Shown here piece after piece: positions 54,851 to 63,367 of a stretch of DNA of 64,000 nucleotides (its first letter is position 1; each line of letters begins with the position of its first letter). The notes under the pieces were generated by a model. The model made no database searches and was not told where the DNA came from. It saw only the letters and a program-made list of their open reading frames with translations. The stretch is from Candidatus Villigracilaceae bacterium. GTDB lineage: Bacteria > Chloroflexota > Anaerolineae > Anaerolineales > Villigracilaceae. The position numbers and the translations under genes were made by a program. The DNA lies in contig JAPKMP010000005.1 in assembly GCA_026645935.1 (NCBI GenBank), positions 1-64,000 of the forward strand, written 5' to 3'.

Positions 54851-55105
54851 ATGGCTACAACCTCTGTCAAAGTCAGCGCAAAGTATCAAATTGCAGTTCC
54901 GCAGATTGCCCGCAAGAAATTGAACATCAAAAAAGGCGACCGTCTGCTTGTGGATGTTCAAGATGGCGTGATCGTTTTGATTCCACAGCCAAAGCGGTAT
55001 ACCGATTATTTGCAAGGACTCCATAGCGAAATTTGGAAAGGCGTGGATATCGAAAAATACCTCACCGGGGAGCGTGATGCATGGACGAGTTCAGCAAGCG
55101 ATTAA
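54851..55105 (+). CDS. AbrB-family antitoxin (VapB-like)
   Basis: An 84-residue protein with an N-terminal AbrB/SpoVT DNA-binding domain (VKVSAKYQIAVPQIARKKLNIKKGD) and a C-terminal tail that should wrap around the toxin (YLQGLHSEIWKGVDIEKYL). It is followed by a PIN toxin gene overlapping by 25 bases. An AAGGAG ribosome-binding site precedes the ATG. It should bind its operator at 54811-54840 and neutralise the toxin. Confidence 0.88.
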   Translation: MATTSVKVSAKYQIAVPQIARKKLNIKKGDRLLVDVQDGVIVLIPQPKRYTDYLQGLHSEIWKGVDIEKYLTGERDAWTSSASD

Positions 55106-55545
55106 GTAAGGCAAAGGTCATTGGGCTGGATACATCAGTATTCATTTACTTTCTTGAGAATAACGAGAAGTATGGTCCACTGGCACGGATTACTATCAAT
55201 GGAATTGAAAATGGTAAGTGGGAAGGTGTGACGTCCACTATTACCTTGATGGAGATTACCGTCCGCCCCTGGCAGACAGGTCAGGAGTCAATAGCACGTG
55301 AATACGAAGCGGTCTTGGTTCATTTTCCTAATTTGTCTGTTGTGGATGTAGATCGAGATGTCGCTCGTATTGCCGCTCAGTTGCGTGCGAAATACAATGT
55401 CGCTCCGCCAGATGCGTTGCAAGTAGCGGCAAGTCTCAACTATGGAGCAAAGGCATTTCTGACAAATGATAGAAGATTGTCCAGACTTCAAGATTTGATC
55501 GATGTTCTTGTGATGGATGATTTTGTTGAAAAGCCTTCTCCTTGA
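55081..55545 (+). CDS. PIN-domain ribonuclease toxin (VapC-like)
   Basis: A 154-residue PIN nuclease. Four acidic positions are visible: Asp in IGLDTSVFIY, Glu in LMEITVRP, Asp in PPDALQVA and Asp in LTNDRRL. VapC toxins cleave tRNA or rRNA and stop growth when the antitoxin is lost. The gene begins inside the antitoxin gene in another frame. The pair is flanked on both sides by the same repeat block, so it probably moved as a unit. Confidence 0.88.
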   Translation: MDEFSKRLSKAKVIGLDTSVFIYFLENNEKYGPLARITINGIENGKWEGVTSTITLMEITVRPWQTGQESIAREYEAVLVHFPNLSVVDVDRDVARIAAQLRAKYNVAPPDALQVAASLNYGAKAFLTNDRRLSRLQDLIDVLVMDDFVEKPSP

Positions 55546-55574
55546 TGAACGCCGTGATCGGCATGTTCGCTGAC

Positions 55575-55645
55575 CTCTCCCTGATTGACGTAATGATCAA
55601 GTTTGTCCGTTTGCCCCTCTCCTGAAGGAGAGGGTATTTTTTTGT
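55575..55645 (+). repeat. Repeat block behind the toxin gene (copy of 54623-54691)
   Basis: CCTCTCCCTGATTGACGTAATGATCA-like sequence leads into an identical GTCCGTTTGCCCCTCTCC hairpin and T-run. It sits about 950 bases from its partner, with the toxin-antitoxin pair between. Confidence 0.75.
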
Positions 55646-55672
55646 TGCTGTTCACCCCCTCCGCCTTCGGCA

Positions 55673-55743
55673 CCTCCCCCAAATACGACGCTGAAAGTTC
55701 TTCTGGATTCATTCAAATTATAAATTGTCGTATTTGGGGGAGG
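55673..55743. repeat. MITE-like element with perfect 17-bp inverted ends
   Basis: Arms 55673-55689 and 55727-55743 (CCTCCCCCAAATACGAC) match perfectly. The 37-base interior is AT-rich. The element is nested in GC-rich CTCC/GGAGG sequence. It carries no gene. Confidence 0.75.
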
Positions 55744-55812
55744 ATGGGTGGGGGCGGTTTTAGCGCCTCCCCGCTTGCCCCCGAATGGGGGTCAGGGGAG
55801 GCAGGGGAGAGG

Positions 55813-55818
55813 TAAAAT
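55813..55818 (+). promoter_or_regulatory. -10 box of the BrnA-like gene (leaderless)
   Basis: TAAAAT followed by exactly six bases and the ATG. A GAGAGG lies before it but too far away to act as a ribosome-binding site. Confidence 0.55.
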
Positions 55819-55824
55819 TACGCC

Positions 55825-56181
55825 ATGAACAAAAAACATCTCGGAAGCGATTTTGACGATTTTCTGAAAGAAGACAAAATTCTCAAGAGAACTAACAAAG
55901 TAGCTGCTAAGCGCGTGGCTGACTACATCAAGAAGTACCACTTTAGCAAAGGCAAACGCGGAGCCATTGTCCGCGCGCCGCAGGGAAAAACACGTATAAC
56001 CATTCGTCTCGATGATGATGTTTTGGAGTGGTTCCGAAACCAAGTCGAGGAATCGGGCGGCGGTAATTATCAAACATTGATCAATAATGCTTTGCGTGAT
56101 TTTTTCCACCAGCAAGAGGAACCCACTGAGATTATTCTCCGGCGTGTTGTCCGTGAAGAGTTGCAGAGTGCTTCCCAATGA
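55825..56181 (+). CDS. BrnA-like antitoxin, orphan
   Basis: A 118-residue protein. Its second half is a ribbon-helix-helix of BrnA type (TRITIRLDDDVLEWFRNQVE, then YQTLINNALRDFF). The first half is lysine-rich. BrnA normally follows the BrnT toxin gene. None is present here, and the next gene encodes a membrane protein that overlaps by four bases. It may be a solitary antitoxin that counters a toxin elsewhere, or a regulator. Confidence 0.75.
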   Translation: MNKKHLGSDFDDFLKEDKILKRTNKVAAKRVADYIKKYHFSKGKRGAIVRAPQGKTRITIRLDDDVLEWFRNQVEESGGGNYQTLINNALRDFFHQQEEPTEIILRRVVREELQSASQ

Positions 56182-56957
56182 AACTTCTTCGTGGACTTAC
56201 ATTCTTCGGCGGGCTGGTCATCCTCCTCTTCGCGTTTGGCTTCATCTTTCGAGTCCCTCTGGCAGTTGCCGCATGGCCCTGGGAAGATGGGCGCTACTCC
56301 TATTTGTTCATTGGCTCCATCCTTGCCGCCGTCAGCGCAGCCGCGCTTTGGGTCGGCTGGACCGGCGAGTTTGGCGCTTTGCCAGCTGGCGCGTTCAATG
56401 TCTTTGTGATCGCACTAACCACTTCCATCTACTTTTTCCAACTCGCCGCGCAAGGTCGTGCGAACATGACCCTCTACGGCTCACTCTCTGCGCTCTCGGC
56501 TGTCATCAGCCTGATCGCATTTTTCTGGAGTTTGCGGATTCCACTCACGGATGAACGCCCCATGCCCGGGCTGGTCAGGATCTCCTTCGGAATATTCATC
56601 GCTTCCCTCTTCCTCGCGGGTGTAGCGCTGATCCTGAAAGCTCCCATCTTCCCGTGGGCGTTGAACCCCGATACATCCGTGATCTTTGGCTGTGTCTTCC
56701 TCGGCGATGCGTTCTACTTCCTCTATGGCATGTTCCGTCCGTACTGGCATAACGCGCTGGGTCAATTGCTTAGTTTTCTCGCGTATGACCTCGTACTCAT
56801 CGTTCCTTTTATTGGCTTGATGAACACGGTCCCGCCAGACCGCATGCTCAATCTTGTTGTGTATATTGCTGTGCTGGTGTATAGCGGGGTGTTGGCGATG
56901 TTCTACCTGCTGCTCAACCCGCAAACCCGTTTCGGGGCAAACCGCAGATCATCCTGA
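56178..56957 (+). CDS. Hypothetical polytopic membrane protein
   Basis: A 259-residue protein with seven or eight hydrophobic segments and short loops. No family was recognised. It is coupled to the BrnA-like gene by an ATGA overlap. Its GC content is like that of the core genome, unlike the nearby cassettes. The 100 bases after it contain one more copy of the CTGATGGGCGTAATAATC repeat (about 57024). Confidence 0.6.
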   Translation: MKLLRGLTFFGGLVILLFAFGFIFRVPLAVAAWPWEDGRYSYLFIGSILAAVSAAALWVGWTGEFGALPAGAFNVFVIALTTSIYFFQLAAQGRANMTLYGSLSALSAVISLIAFFWSLRIPLTDERPMPGLVRISFGIFIASLFLAGVALILKAPIFPWALNPDTSVIFGCVFLGDAFYFLYGMFRPYWHNALGQLLSFLAYDLVLIVPFIGLMNTVPPDRMLNLVVYIAVLVYSGVLAMFYLLLNPQTRFGANRRSS

Positions 56958-57057
56958 ATAGAATAGTGTTGATGAGCAAGACTGGGACGGCAAATCACAC
57001 CGCATTGAAATGGGTGAGCGACTGATGGGCGTAATAATCGGTGGAACCGAATTTTTT

Positions 57058-58101
57058 CTAACCGAACATTTCCATCAACGCCTGCGGAAGTTCATCCCGC
57101 CAGAAGGTGTAATTGTGACCGGCGGGCGCTTCGTGGTAGGTGACGTTGTAGCCGTTCTGCTGCAGCAGCGGTTGGATGCGGCGATTGTCCTCCAGCAGCC
57201 AGTCGAAGTGACCGATGTCCATCCAGATCTTTATTTCGCGCGACATCTTCGCGCGGATCAAATCCACGGCGACAAAGTCCCGCCCTTCCGCCTCGAACAC
57301 CGACGATTGCGCAATGACCCTGCCGAAGACCTCCGGCATCCGCAAACCCGTGTACACGGACATCAATCCGCTGAAGGATGCGCCCAGCACGCCGTACGCG
57401 CCGCGTTTCTTTTGGGTATCGATCAGGTTCAGTCTCTTCGCCGCAAACGGCAGGACGACGTGTTGAAGCGTCATCAGGGTCGCATCGGAGCAGGCGTATT
57501 CCACGGCGCGGCGGTCGCCGCCGTTTTGCAGGAATGCCATCGCGATCGGTTGGATGCGCTTCTCGTGGATCAGGTTATCCACAATGATGTTGAGGTTGGC
57601 GCGTTTGAGATAATCCGTGCCATCGTAGACGAGCAGCAGCGGCACCGGGTATTTTACAGGCGGCTGATAAAGATGTAACTCGCGTCTGCCGTTTTCCTGG
57701 ATCATCCATGTATCCACGAGGTGACGTGCCACCCGTCCGCTGGGAATGCCGCGGCGTTTGGTCGCATATGGTGTGGGACCCGCCTCTGGCATGTGGAAGT
57801 AATGGTTGTCATGCTCGATGCCGTTGAAGACCGTCTTTTTGTTCAACGGGTCTTTAAGCCGTTTCCTGGTGCGAGAATCGTAGAAGCTATATTCGAGATA
57901 GGCGTCGGAATCCAGTTCGAGGGTGATGGTCCACAGGTCCGGGGCGATACGCTTCATCTTTTGCGGATTGTTCTCCCACATGTGAATGTCATCAATGAAA
58001 TACGGCGCGGACCTGCCCTTCCATACGAAGGTCACGCGATTGCCTTCGATGACGGGATTTCCGTTTGCGCGGGCACGTTCGAGGAGGAGATGTACAGTCA
58101 T
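57058..58101 (-). CDS. Esterase of the enterochelin-esterase/EstD type
   Basis: A 347-residue alpha/beta hydrolase. The N-terminal 110 residues are a beta-sandwich (starch-binding-like fold, as in Fes). The C-terminal part is the hydrolase, with the nucleophile in GASFSG (about residue 243) and His in PAGHNYTFW (about 331). The acid is probably in MDIGHFDW. No signal peptide is visible. Family members cleave siderophore or acyl esters, and the substrate here is unknown. The ATG follows a TAAAAT box by six bases. Confidence 0.82.
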   Translation of the reverse strand: MTVHLLLERARANGNPVIEGNRVTFVWKGRSAPYFIDDIHMWENNPQKMKRIAPDLWTITLELDSDAYLEYSFYDSRTRKRLKDPLNKKTVFNGIEHDNHYFHMPEAGPTPYATKRRGIPSGRVARHLVDTWMIQENGRRELHLYQPPVKYPVPLLLVYDGTDYLKRANLNIIVDNLIHEKRIQPIAMAFLQNGGDRRAVEYACSDATLMTLQHVVLPFAAKRLNLIDTQKKRGAYGVLGASFSGLMSVYTGLRMPEVFGRVIAQSSVFEAEGRDFVAVDLIRAKMSREIKIWMDIGHFDWLLEDNRRIQPLLQQNGYNVTYHEAPAGHNYTFWRDELPQALMEMFG

Positions 58102-58107
58102 GCCCTC

Positions 58108-58113
58108 ATTTTA
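58108..58113 (-). promoter_or_regulatory. -10 box of the esterase gene (leaderless)
   Basis: TAAAAT on the minus strand, followed by six bases (GAGGGC) and the ATG. Confidence 0.5.
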
Positions 58114-58215
58114 ATTCTTCATGCAATTGGTGCAACTGTGACTCCCCTATGGTTTAATCTGATCAAACCAATAGCCTACGCGCATAATCCTGGAGAACTA
58201 CCCCATCGCAAACCA

Positions 58216-58243
58216 TTGACAACCCAAAGAAAAGACATAAAAT
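58216..58243 (+). promoter_or_regulatory. Promoter of the secreted subtilase gene
   Basis: TTGACA (58216-58221) and TAAAAT (58238-58243) with a 16-base spacer. The predicted leader is about 110 bases. An inverted repeat GGTTT/AAACC lies upstream at about 58151-58169. Confidence 0.7.
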
Positions 58244-58359
58244 CCTTCCAATTTATCTTTCTAAAATTTAGATCAGCCTCAATCAAAACCTGTGTCCCAA
58301 CGCCGGTTCCACCTTGGAATCGGCGTTCCAAATTTCAAGCACTCAGAGGAGAGTTGCAT

Positions 58360-61101
58360 ATGAAAAAAGCAGTCAGGTATTTTGTTTCGGCACTTGTCAT
58401 CGTAGTCCTGACCCTCGGCTCGATGGCCATGGCCCCCGCTCAACAAGCGGGCAGTCAAAAATATTTCGTCGTTCAATTCGCAGGTCCCATCGAAGAATCA
58501 TGGAAGGCGGAAGTGACGGCGGAAGGCGCGGAGATCCTGGATTACATCCCGGATTTTGCGTTTAAAGTCCGCATGAATCCCGGCATCGCCAACCGCGTAG
58601 CTGGCAAAAGTTTCGTCAGCTCGGTCACGCCCTACTCATCGGCGCTCAAGTTCGGGTCCGATTTGAAGCGTGATGGGGAGCAGAATCTATATCTCATCCG
58701 CATCGAACGCGGCTCGGACTTCGGTCAGACCCGCGCGGCGGTCGCCCAGACCGGAGCAGAAATCCTCAGTTTCGAAGAGGATTTGATGGTGGTTGCGGCG
58801 AACGCTTCGTTCCTCGATGCAATTGCCAATGTGGACGATGTGGCTTCGATCAATAACTACGTTATGCATGAACTGCACAGCGTATCAGGCGCGCCTGCCT
58901 ACAATGAATCAGCGGGCGATATCGTCAACGCCGACGTGGCGAACTCGCGCGGCTACGACGGCTCGACGGTCATCGTCGGCGTTTCGGATACGGGCATCGG
59001 CGACGGCACAACAACCGGCGCACATGCGGACATTCCCTCCAGCCGCGTGGTGGCGGTCTACAACTGGCCCGGCGCGACGGATACCTGCTTCCAATCCATT
59101 ACGGATGACGGAGCCATCGACGTCGATTCCGGTCACGGGACTCACACCTCCGGCTCGATCTTAAGTGGAGGCGAACCTGGCGGACAGGGCCGCGGCGTCG
59201 CCCCAGCCGCGCGGCTCGTCTTCCAGGCGACCGAAAATTGGGCGAACATCTCGAACTTCTGCCAGATGTTCGGCGGCTGGCCCGCGAACGGCTATTTCCT
59301 CACCGGTCTGCCGGATGATCTCAAGACCATGTATCAGCAGGCGTATAACGCCGGCGCGCGCATCCACTCGAACTCGTGGGGCGCGGCGGTCGCGGGCGAT
59401 TACACCGTCGACAGCGTCAACACCGACTCGTTCGTGTGGACCAACCGCGACATGGTCATCACATTCTCCGCCGGTAATGAAGGCATCGACGCCAACGCGA
59501 ACGGCGTGGTGGATAACGACTCCATCGGCGCGCCGGGCACATCCAAGAACGTCATCACGGTTGGCGCGAGTGAAAACGTCCGCCCGGATAACTGGCCCTG
59601 CGATACAAGCCTGACCTACACCTCGCACGACGCCTACCAGACCGGACAGACCTGCTCGAGCATGGGCGGCACACAGCAGAATTTCCTCGGTACCTACGGC
59701 TCTCGCTGGGGCGCGGACTTCCCCACCAACCCGATCGCTTCCGACCCGACGGCTGGTAATTCCGGTCAGATGGCGGCGTTCTCCAGCCGCGGTCCAACAG
59801 ATGACGGGCGCATCAAACCGGACGTCGTCGCTCCCGGCACGTGGATCCTCTCCGCGTTCTCCAGCCTGTATCAGGAAGGCTATGGCGATCCTGTCAATCC
59901 GCAGGTTGGCGCGTATCAATGGGACGGCTGGGGCACGCCTTTCAACAGTGAGTACAAATACATGGGTGGCACTTCCATGTCGAACCCCATTGCTGCAGGC
60001 GGCGCGGCTGTAGTCAAGGATTACTACAGCAAAGCCTTCAGCATCAACGCTTCGGCGGCGCTCGTCAAAGCCACGCTCATCAACACCGCCGTGGATATGG
60101 CGGACGAGAACAACGACGGCGTAAACGATAACGACTTCCCCATCCCGAACGTGCATGAAGGCTGGGGCTTGATCAACCTCGATGCTGCGACGGATGGATC
60201 AGTTGCCTTCGTGGATGAGGCGGCTACGGGTCTTAGCACCGGCGGCTCGACCAACTTCACCGTCACGCCCACCGGCGGTCCGCTCAAGATCACGCTCGTT
60301 TGGACGGATTATCCCTCGACCGATACCGCTACAACCAACCTGGTCAACAACCTGAACCTTACCGCCACCAGCGGTGCGAACACCTACCGCGGTAACGTCT
60401 TCTCCGGCGGCTGGAGCACGACCGGCGGCTCGGCGGATAACGTCAACAACGTCGAGAACATCTACATTCAGTCGCCTTCGGGTACCTACACCGTTACCGT
60501 CAGCGCGTTCAACGTCCCGAACGGACCGCAGAAGTTCGCCCTTGTGGTGGACGGCGGCACGATCAGCACGCCTCCCCCGCCGACCAGCACCGGTTATCTC
60601 GCTCCGACCGCGCAAGCGGCTGTGACTTCCAGCGCGGGTGACAACAACGGCTTCCAGACTTCGCCCGGTAATGCCTTCGTGGACGATAACGCCTTCGCGG
60701 TCGATGTGGACAGCGGCTCGAATAAGAACACATCCTGCACCAACACCGGCAAGGACAAGCACCTGTTCTTCAACTACGGCTTCAACATTCCTTCCGGTAG
60801 TGTTCTGGGAATTCAAGTCCGCCTCAATGCGCGCGCGGACTCGACGACCGGCTCACCAAAGATGTGTGTGGAGATCTCGTGGAACGGCGGCGCTTCATGG
60901 ACGGCAGCCAAGAGCACGAATCTGACAACATCTGAGGTGGCGTACACCCTGGGTGGCACAAGCGATCTCTGGGGCCGCACCTGGGCGCTGGGCGACTTTA
61001 GCAACACGAACTTCCGGGTGCGCGTGACGAACGTTGCCAGCAACAACTCGCGCGACTTCTATCTCGATTACATCGCAGTCAACGTGACGTACCAGCCGTA
61101 A
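58360..61101 (+). CDS. Secreted subtilisin-like serine protease with C-terminal beta domains
   Basis: A 913-residue exported protease. It has a signal peptide (residues 1-31), an I9-like propeptide region (about 35-170), and an S8 domain with catalytic Asp in SDTGIGDG (about 209), His in SGHGTHTSG (about 259) and Ser in GGTSMSNP (about 538). A PPC-like beta domain (about 620-740) follows. After a proline-rich linker comes a last beta-sandwich domain (about 750-913) that may bind a surface or carbohydrate. No sortase or membrane anchor is visible, so release into the medium is likely. GAGGAG precedes the ATG. Confidence 0.92.
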   Translation: MKKAVRYFVSALVIVVLTLGSMAMAPAQQAGSQKYFVVQFAGPIEESWKAEVTAEGAEILDYIPDFAFKVRMNPGIANRVAGKSFVSSVTPYSSALKFGSDLKRDGEQNLYLIRIERGSDFGQTRAAVAQTGAEILSFEEDLMVVAANASFLDAIANVDDVASINNYVMHELHSVSGAPAYNESAGDIVNADVANSRGYDGSTVIVGVSDTGIGDGTTTGAHADIPSSRVVAVYNWPGATDTCFQSITDDGAIDVDSGHGTHTSGSILSGGEPGGQGRGVAPAARLVFQATENWANISNFCQMFGGWPANGYFLTGLPDDLKTMYQQAYNAGARIHSNSWGAAVAGDYTVDSVNTDSFVWTNRDMVITFSAGNEGIDANANGVVDNDSIGAPGTSKNVITVGASENVRPDNWPCDTSLTYTSHDAYQTGQTCSSMGGTQQNFLGTYGSRWGADFPTNPIASDPTAGNSGQMAAFSSRGPTDDGRIKPDVVAPGTWILSAFSSLYQEGYGDPVNPQVGAYQWDGWGTPFNSEYKYMGGTSMSNPIAAGGAAVVKDYYSKAFSINASAALVKATLINTAVDMADENNDGVNDNDFPIPNVHEGWGLINLDAATDGSVAFVDEAATGLSTGGSTNFTVTPTGGPLKITLVWTDYPSTDTATTNLVNNLNLTATSGANTYRGNVFSGGWSTTGGSADNVNNVENIYIQSPSGTYTVTVSAFNVPNGPQKFALVVDGGTISTPPPPTSTGYLAPTAQAAVTSSAGDNNGFQTSPGNAFVDDNAFAVDVDSGSNKNTSCTNTGKDKHLFFNYGFNIPSGSVLGIQVRLNARADSTTGSPKMCVEISWNGGASWTAAKSTNLTTSEVAYTLGGTSDLWGRTWALGDFSNTNFRVRVTNVASNNSRDFYLDYIAVNVTYQP

Positions 61102-61119
61102 CGCCTAGTACCTAATTTT

Positions 61120-61160
61120 AAGAAACACACCCCGGCTTTTACCGGGGTGTGTTTCTTATT
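61120..61160 (+). terminator. Terminator of the secreted subtilase gene
   Basis: A perfect 16-bp stem (61120-61135 with 61142-61157) with a 6-base loop, ending in a short T run. Confidence 0.88.
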
Positions 61161-61261
61161 AGCTGCATGCAGTTATTTATGAGCAAGGAATAGGGGTGTA
61201 TTTTACCTCCAGCCGTGCTAAGATGAAGTCAAGGAACAGCTCAGTTTAAAGGAGGTGCAGC

Positions 61262-61654
61262 ATGAACCCGAAATCGATTCGTCTGTTCGCGCTTTTTGCG
61301 TTTGTTGTTCCTGTCTTTACAGGTTGCCTCACCAACGGGCAAATATCCGATCGCGATGCGGAGGCGAAAAATTCCACTTCGGAGCGGATAAAGTTAACGC
61401 AGATGAGCGTTCTGGAGCATATGAACTCCACACATCATGTATCCATCCCGGCCACCGAAGAGTGGCAGGCGGATGCGAGCGCGCGTTCGAATGGAGAGTA
61501 CCGCTTCCGCAGCGGCGGTTGGAAAATGGTGATCTATCCCGCCACAGATGAAGGGAATCAGAGGGTCGTCGTCATCGATGCGGAAAGCGATACCTTCTGG
61601 TGCGGCTCTGTCGAACCGGACGGGGATATTGCTGACACCTGCCTGATGCGCTGA
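61262..61654 (+). CDS. Small lipoprotein of unknown function
   Basis: A 130-residue protein with a lipobox (PVFTGC, cysteine near residue 21). The mature part is a small beta-rich domain with WKMVIYPATDEGNQRVVVIDAESDTFWCG and two further cysteines that could form a disulfide. GGAGG lies before the start. No family was recognised. Confidence 0.75.
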   Translation: MNPKSIRLFALFAFVVPVFTGCLTNGQISDRDAEAKNSTSERIKLTQMSVLEHMNSTHHVSIPATEEWQADASARSNGEYRFRSGGWKMVIYPATDEGNQRVVVIDAESDTFWCGSVEPDGDIADTCLMR

Positions 61655-61675
61655 CCGACCCCGGAGGAGTAGTTG

Positions 61676-61707
61676 AAATTCCCCATCTATTTCCAGATGG
61701 GGAATTT
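61676..61707. terminator. Terminator between convergent genes
   Basis: A 13-bp stem (61676-61688 with 61695-61707) with a 6-base loop. It overlaps the last codons of the minus-strand membrane protein gene, so part of the hairpin is coding. Confidence 0.7.
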
Positions 61708-63351
61708 TACCGTCGGCGCGGTGATCCGCATCATCGTTTCGAACATTCCCAGGTTGTTGACGATAAGCAGCAGGACAAAAGCAAGCAGGAGGATCTGGAA
61801 CCAGCGCTTCTCCGCAAGATCCCGCCATGCGAGGGCGAGAAAGAGCAGGATGGCATAGGTCCAGTTCACGGAGTAGAGGAACACATCCTTGCCGTAGCGG
61901 AGATGAAGGGCGAAGTAAAAAAGAAGGGTGGCGATAAACGCAAATGAGAAGCCGTTATCCTGCCTGCGGATGTTTTTCAGGAAGAGGACCCCGCCGAGGA
62001 CGAGCAATCCCGCCCAGACGATTGCCAGCGCATCGCCCAACATCGTTTCGTAGTTCGCCAAAAGCATCGGGTCTTTTTTGATGGAGGCACGGAACATCCA
62101 CACCTTGGGGAAGGGCAATCCATCGCGGACGACGAGCGGCTCAGGCGCGACGAAACTGTGCAGGGTCATCACCCGGGCAAGATAATCCGCCCGTTGGAAG
62201 GTGGCGGGAAATTGGTTGTGTCCTTCGGCTTCGAGGGTGGCAAAGTCCCAGAAATATGGCTGGGAATCGGGATAAATAAAATTATGCAGAAGGGATAACG
62301 GAACCACCAGCGCGCCGATGATGAGCCCATAAATGATGAGCTGTTTGATATTCCGCCTGACGAAGAAATGGGCGATGAACGTCTGCGCGACATTCGAAAT
62401 GGTGATGCCGAAGGCGGTCAGCCCGGCAATGACCTGCATGTAGAGCGGCTTGTCTGTGAGAAGGATGACCAGGAACGCGAGAGCCACAGCCGCAAGGTAG
62501 ATATAACTCTCGATGACGGAACCAAACACCAGTTGAGCCGACGAGGCGCCGAAGAGAGCGGCGATCAAAAGCGCATAAAGCGGATTCCCCAGCTTGTGTT
62601 TGACAAAATACCAGACGAGATAAACGCATAATCCGCCGACCATCGCGTTGAGGGTGAAGGCGGCGAAGAGTTTATTCCCGTTGAAGAGAAAACCGAGAAG
62701 CGCAACGAACGGGCGGATGATGAGCAGGATGAACGGGTGCGCGGGACGCCAGTAGTAATCCTCGTAGGTCGGCATGGTGTAGCGATAACGGTAGAGATTG
62801 GAGTCGGCGTCGAAGAAGACATCGTCCGCGTCGTAGTGGGGACGGTTGAAGATCGAAGCGAAAAGAAGGTATACGCAAAAGAACAGAAAGGCGATCAGCA
62901 GGCCGCCGAGATTTTCTTCGAGGAATCGGTGGATGCGCGATTCTCTCCAGTTCTTCCTGCGGTTGATGCTGACCGCGATCATGGCGATGAAAAAAGCGGG
63001 AATGAGCGCGACGACGAACGAAACGCGGACGGAGGCATCGAGATGAAAGGTCAGGGGGTCGAAGAGGTTCGTGAATGGTTTTGCGAGGTTGTACGAGGCG
63101 GGCAGGACGACGATCAGAGCCGTAAAGAGAACCGCCTTGAGCGAAGCGTCGATTCGATTTGAAACGATTTCCCTTTTGATCCTATCGAGGAGGTAATATC
63201 CAAATATGCTGACAAGGCTGTGGACCAGGATCGTCCACAACGCAACTTGAAGCGCGGTCTTGTGGAAATTTTCCAGGTAGGAAACCGCCAAATAGGTTGC
63301 CGGGATGCCCAACAACCATGCCAGCGGGAGGCGTTTATCGAAGGTCTTCAC
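61687..63351 (-). CDS. Polytopic membrane protein, GT-C glycosyltransferase-like
   Basis: A 554-residue protein with about 12 hydrophobic segments. A large loop after the fifth or sixth helix holds DADDVFFDADSNLYRYRYTMP and WRPAHPF, reminiscent of the first outer loop of GT-C type mannosyltransferases with acidic residues. No proven family motif was seen. The start is GTG at 63351 with AAAGGA upstream. A close paralogue lies directly upstream, 16 bases away, so the two are a tandem duplication. Confidence 0.65.
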   Translation of the reverse strand: MKTFDKRLPLAWLLGIPATYLAVSYLENFHKTALQVALWTILVHSLVSIFGYYLLDRIKREIVSNRIDASLKAVLFTALIVVLPASYNLAKPFTNLFDPLTFHLDASVRVSFVVALIPAFFIAMIAVSINRRKNWRESRIHRFLEENLGGLLIAFLFFCVYLLFASIFNRPHYDADDVFFDADSNLYRYRYTMPTYEDYYWRPAHPFILLIIRPFVALLGFLFNGNKLFAAFTLNAMVGGLCVYLVWYFVKHKLGNPLYALLIAALFGASSAQLVFGSVIESYIYLAAVALAFLVILLTDKPLYMQVIAGLTAFGITISNVAQTFIAHFFVRRNIKQLIIYGLIIGALVVPLSLLHNFIYPDSQPYFWDFATLEAEGHNQFPATFQRADYLARVMTLHSFVAPEPLVVRDGLPFPKVWMFRASIKKDPMLLANYETMLGDALAIVWAGLLVLGGVLFLKNIRRQDNGFSFAFIATLLFYFALHLRYGKDVFLYSVNWTYAILLFLALAWRDLAEKRWFQILLLAFVLLLIVNNLGMFETMMRITAPTVKFPIWK

Positions 63352-63367
63352 GTTTCTTTTCCTTTGA

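Noticed and set aside
57721-58359. 5' extension of the secreted subtilase reading frame
   Set aside because: The extension runs antisense through the esterase gene and the promoter. The real start at 58360 has a ribosome-binding site and a signal peptide.
59161-60156. Long open frame antisense to the secreted subtilase
   Set aside because: Composition follows the GC-rich third positions of the real gene. No domain or start signal.
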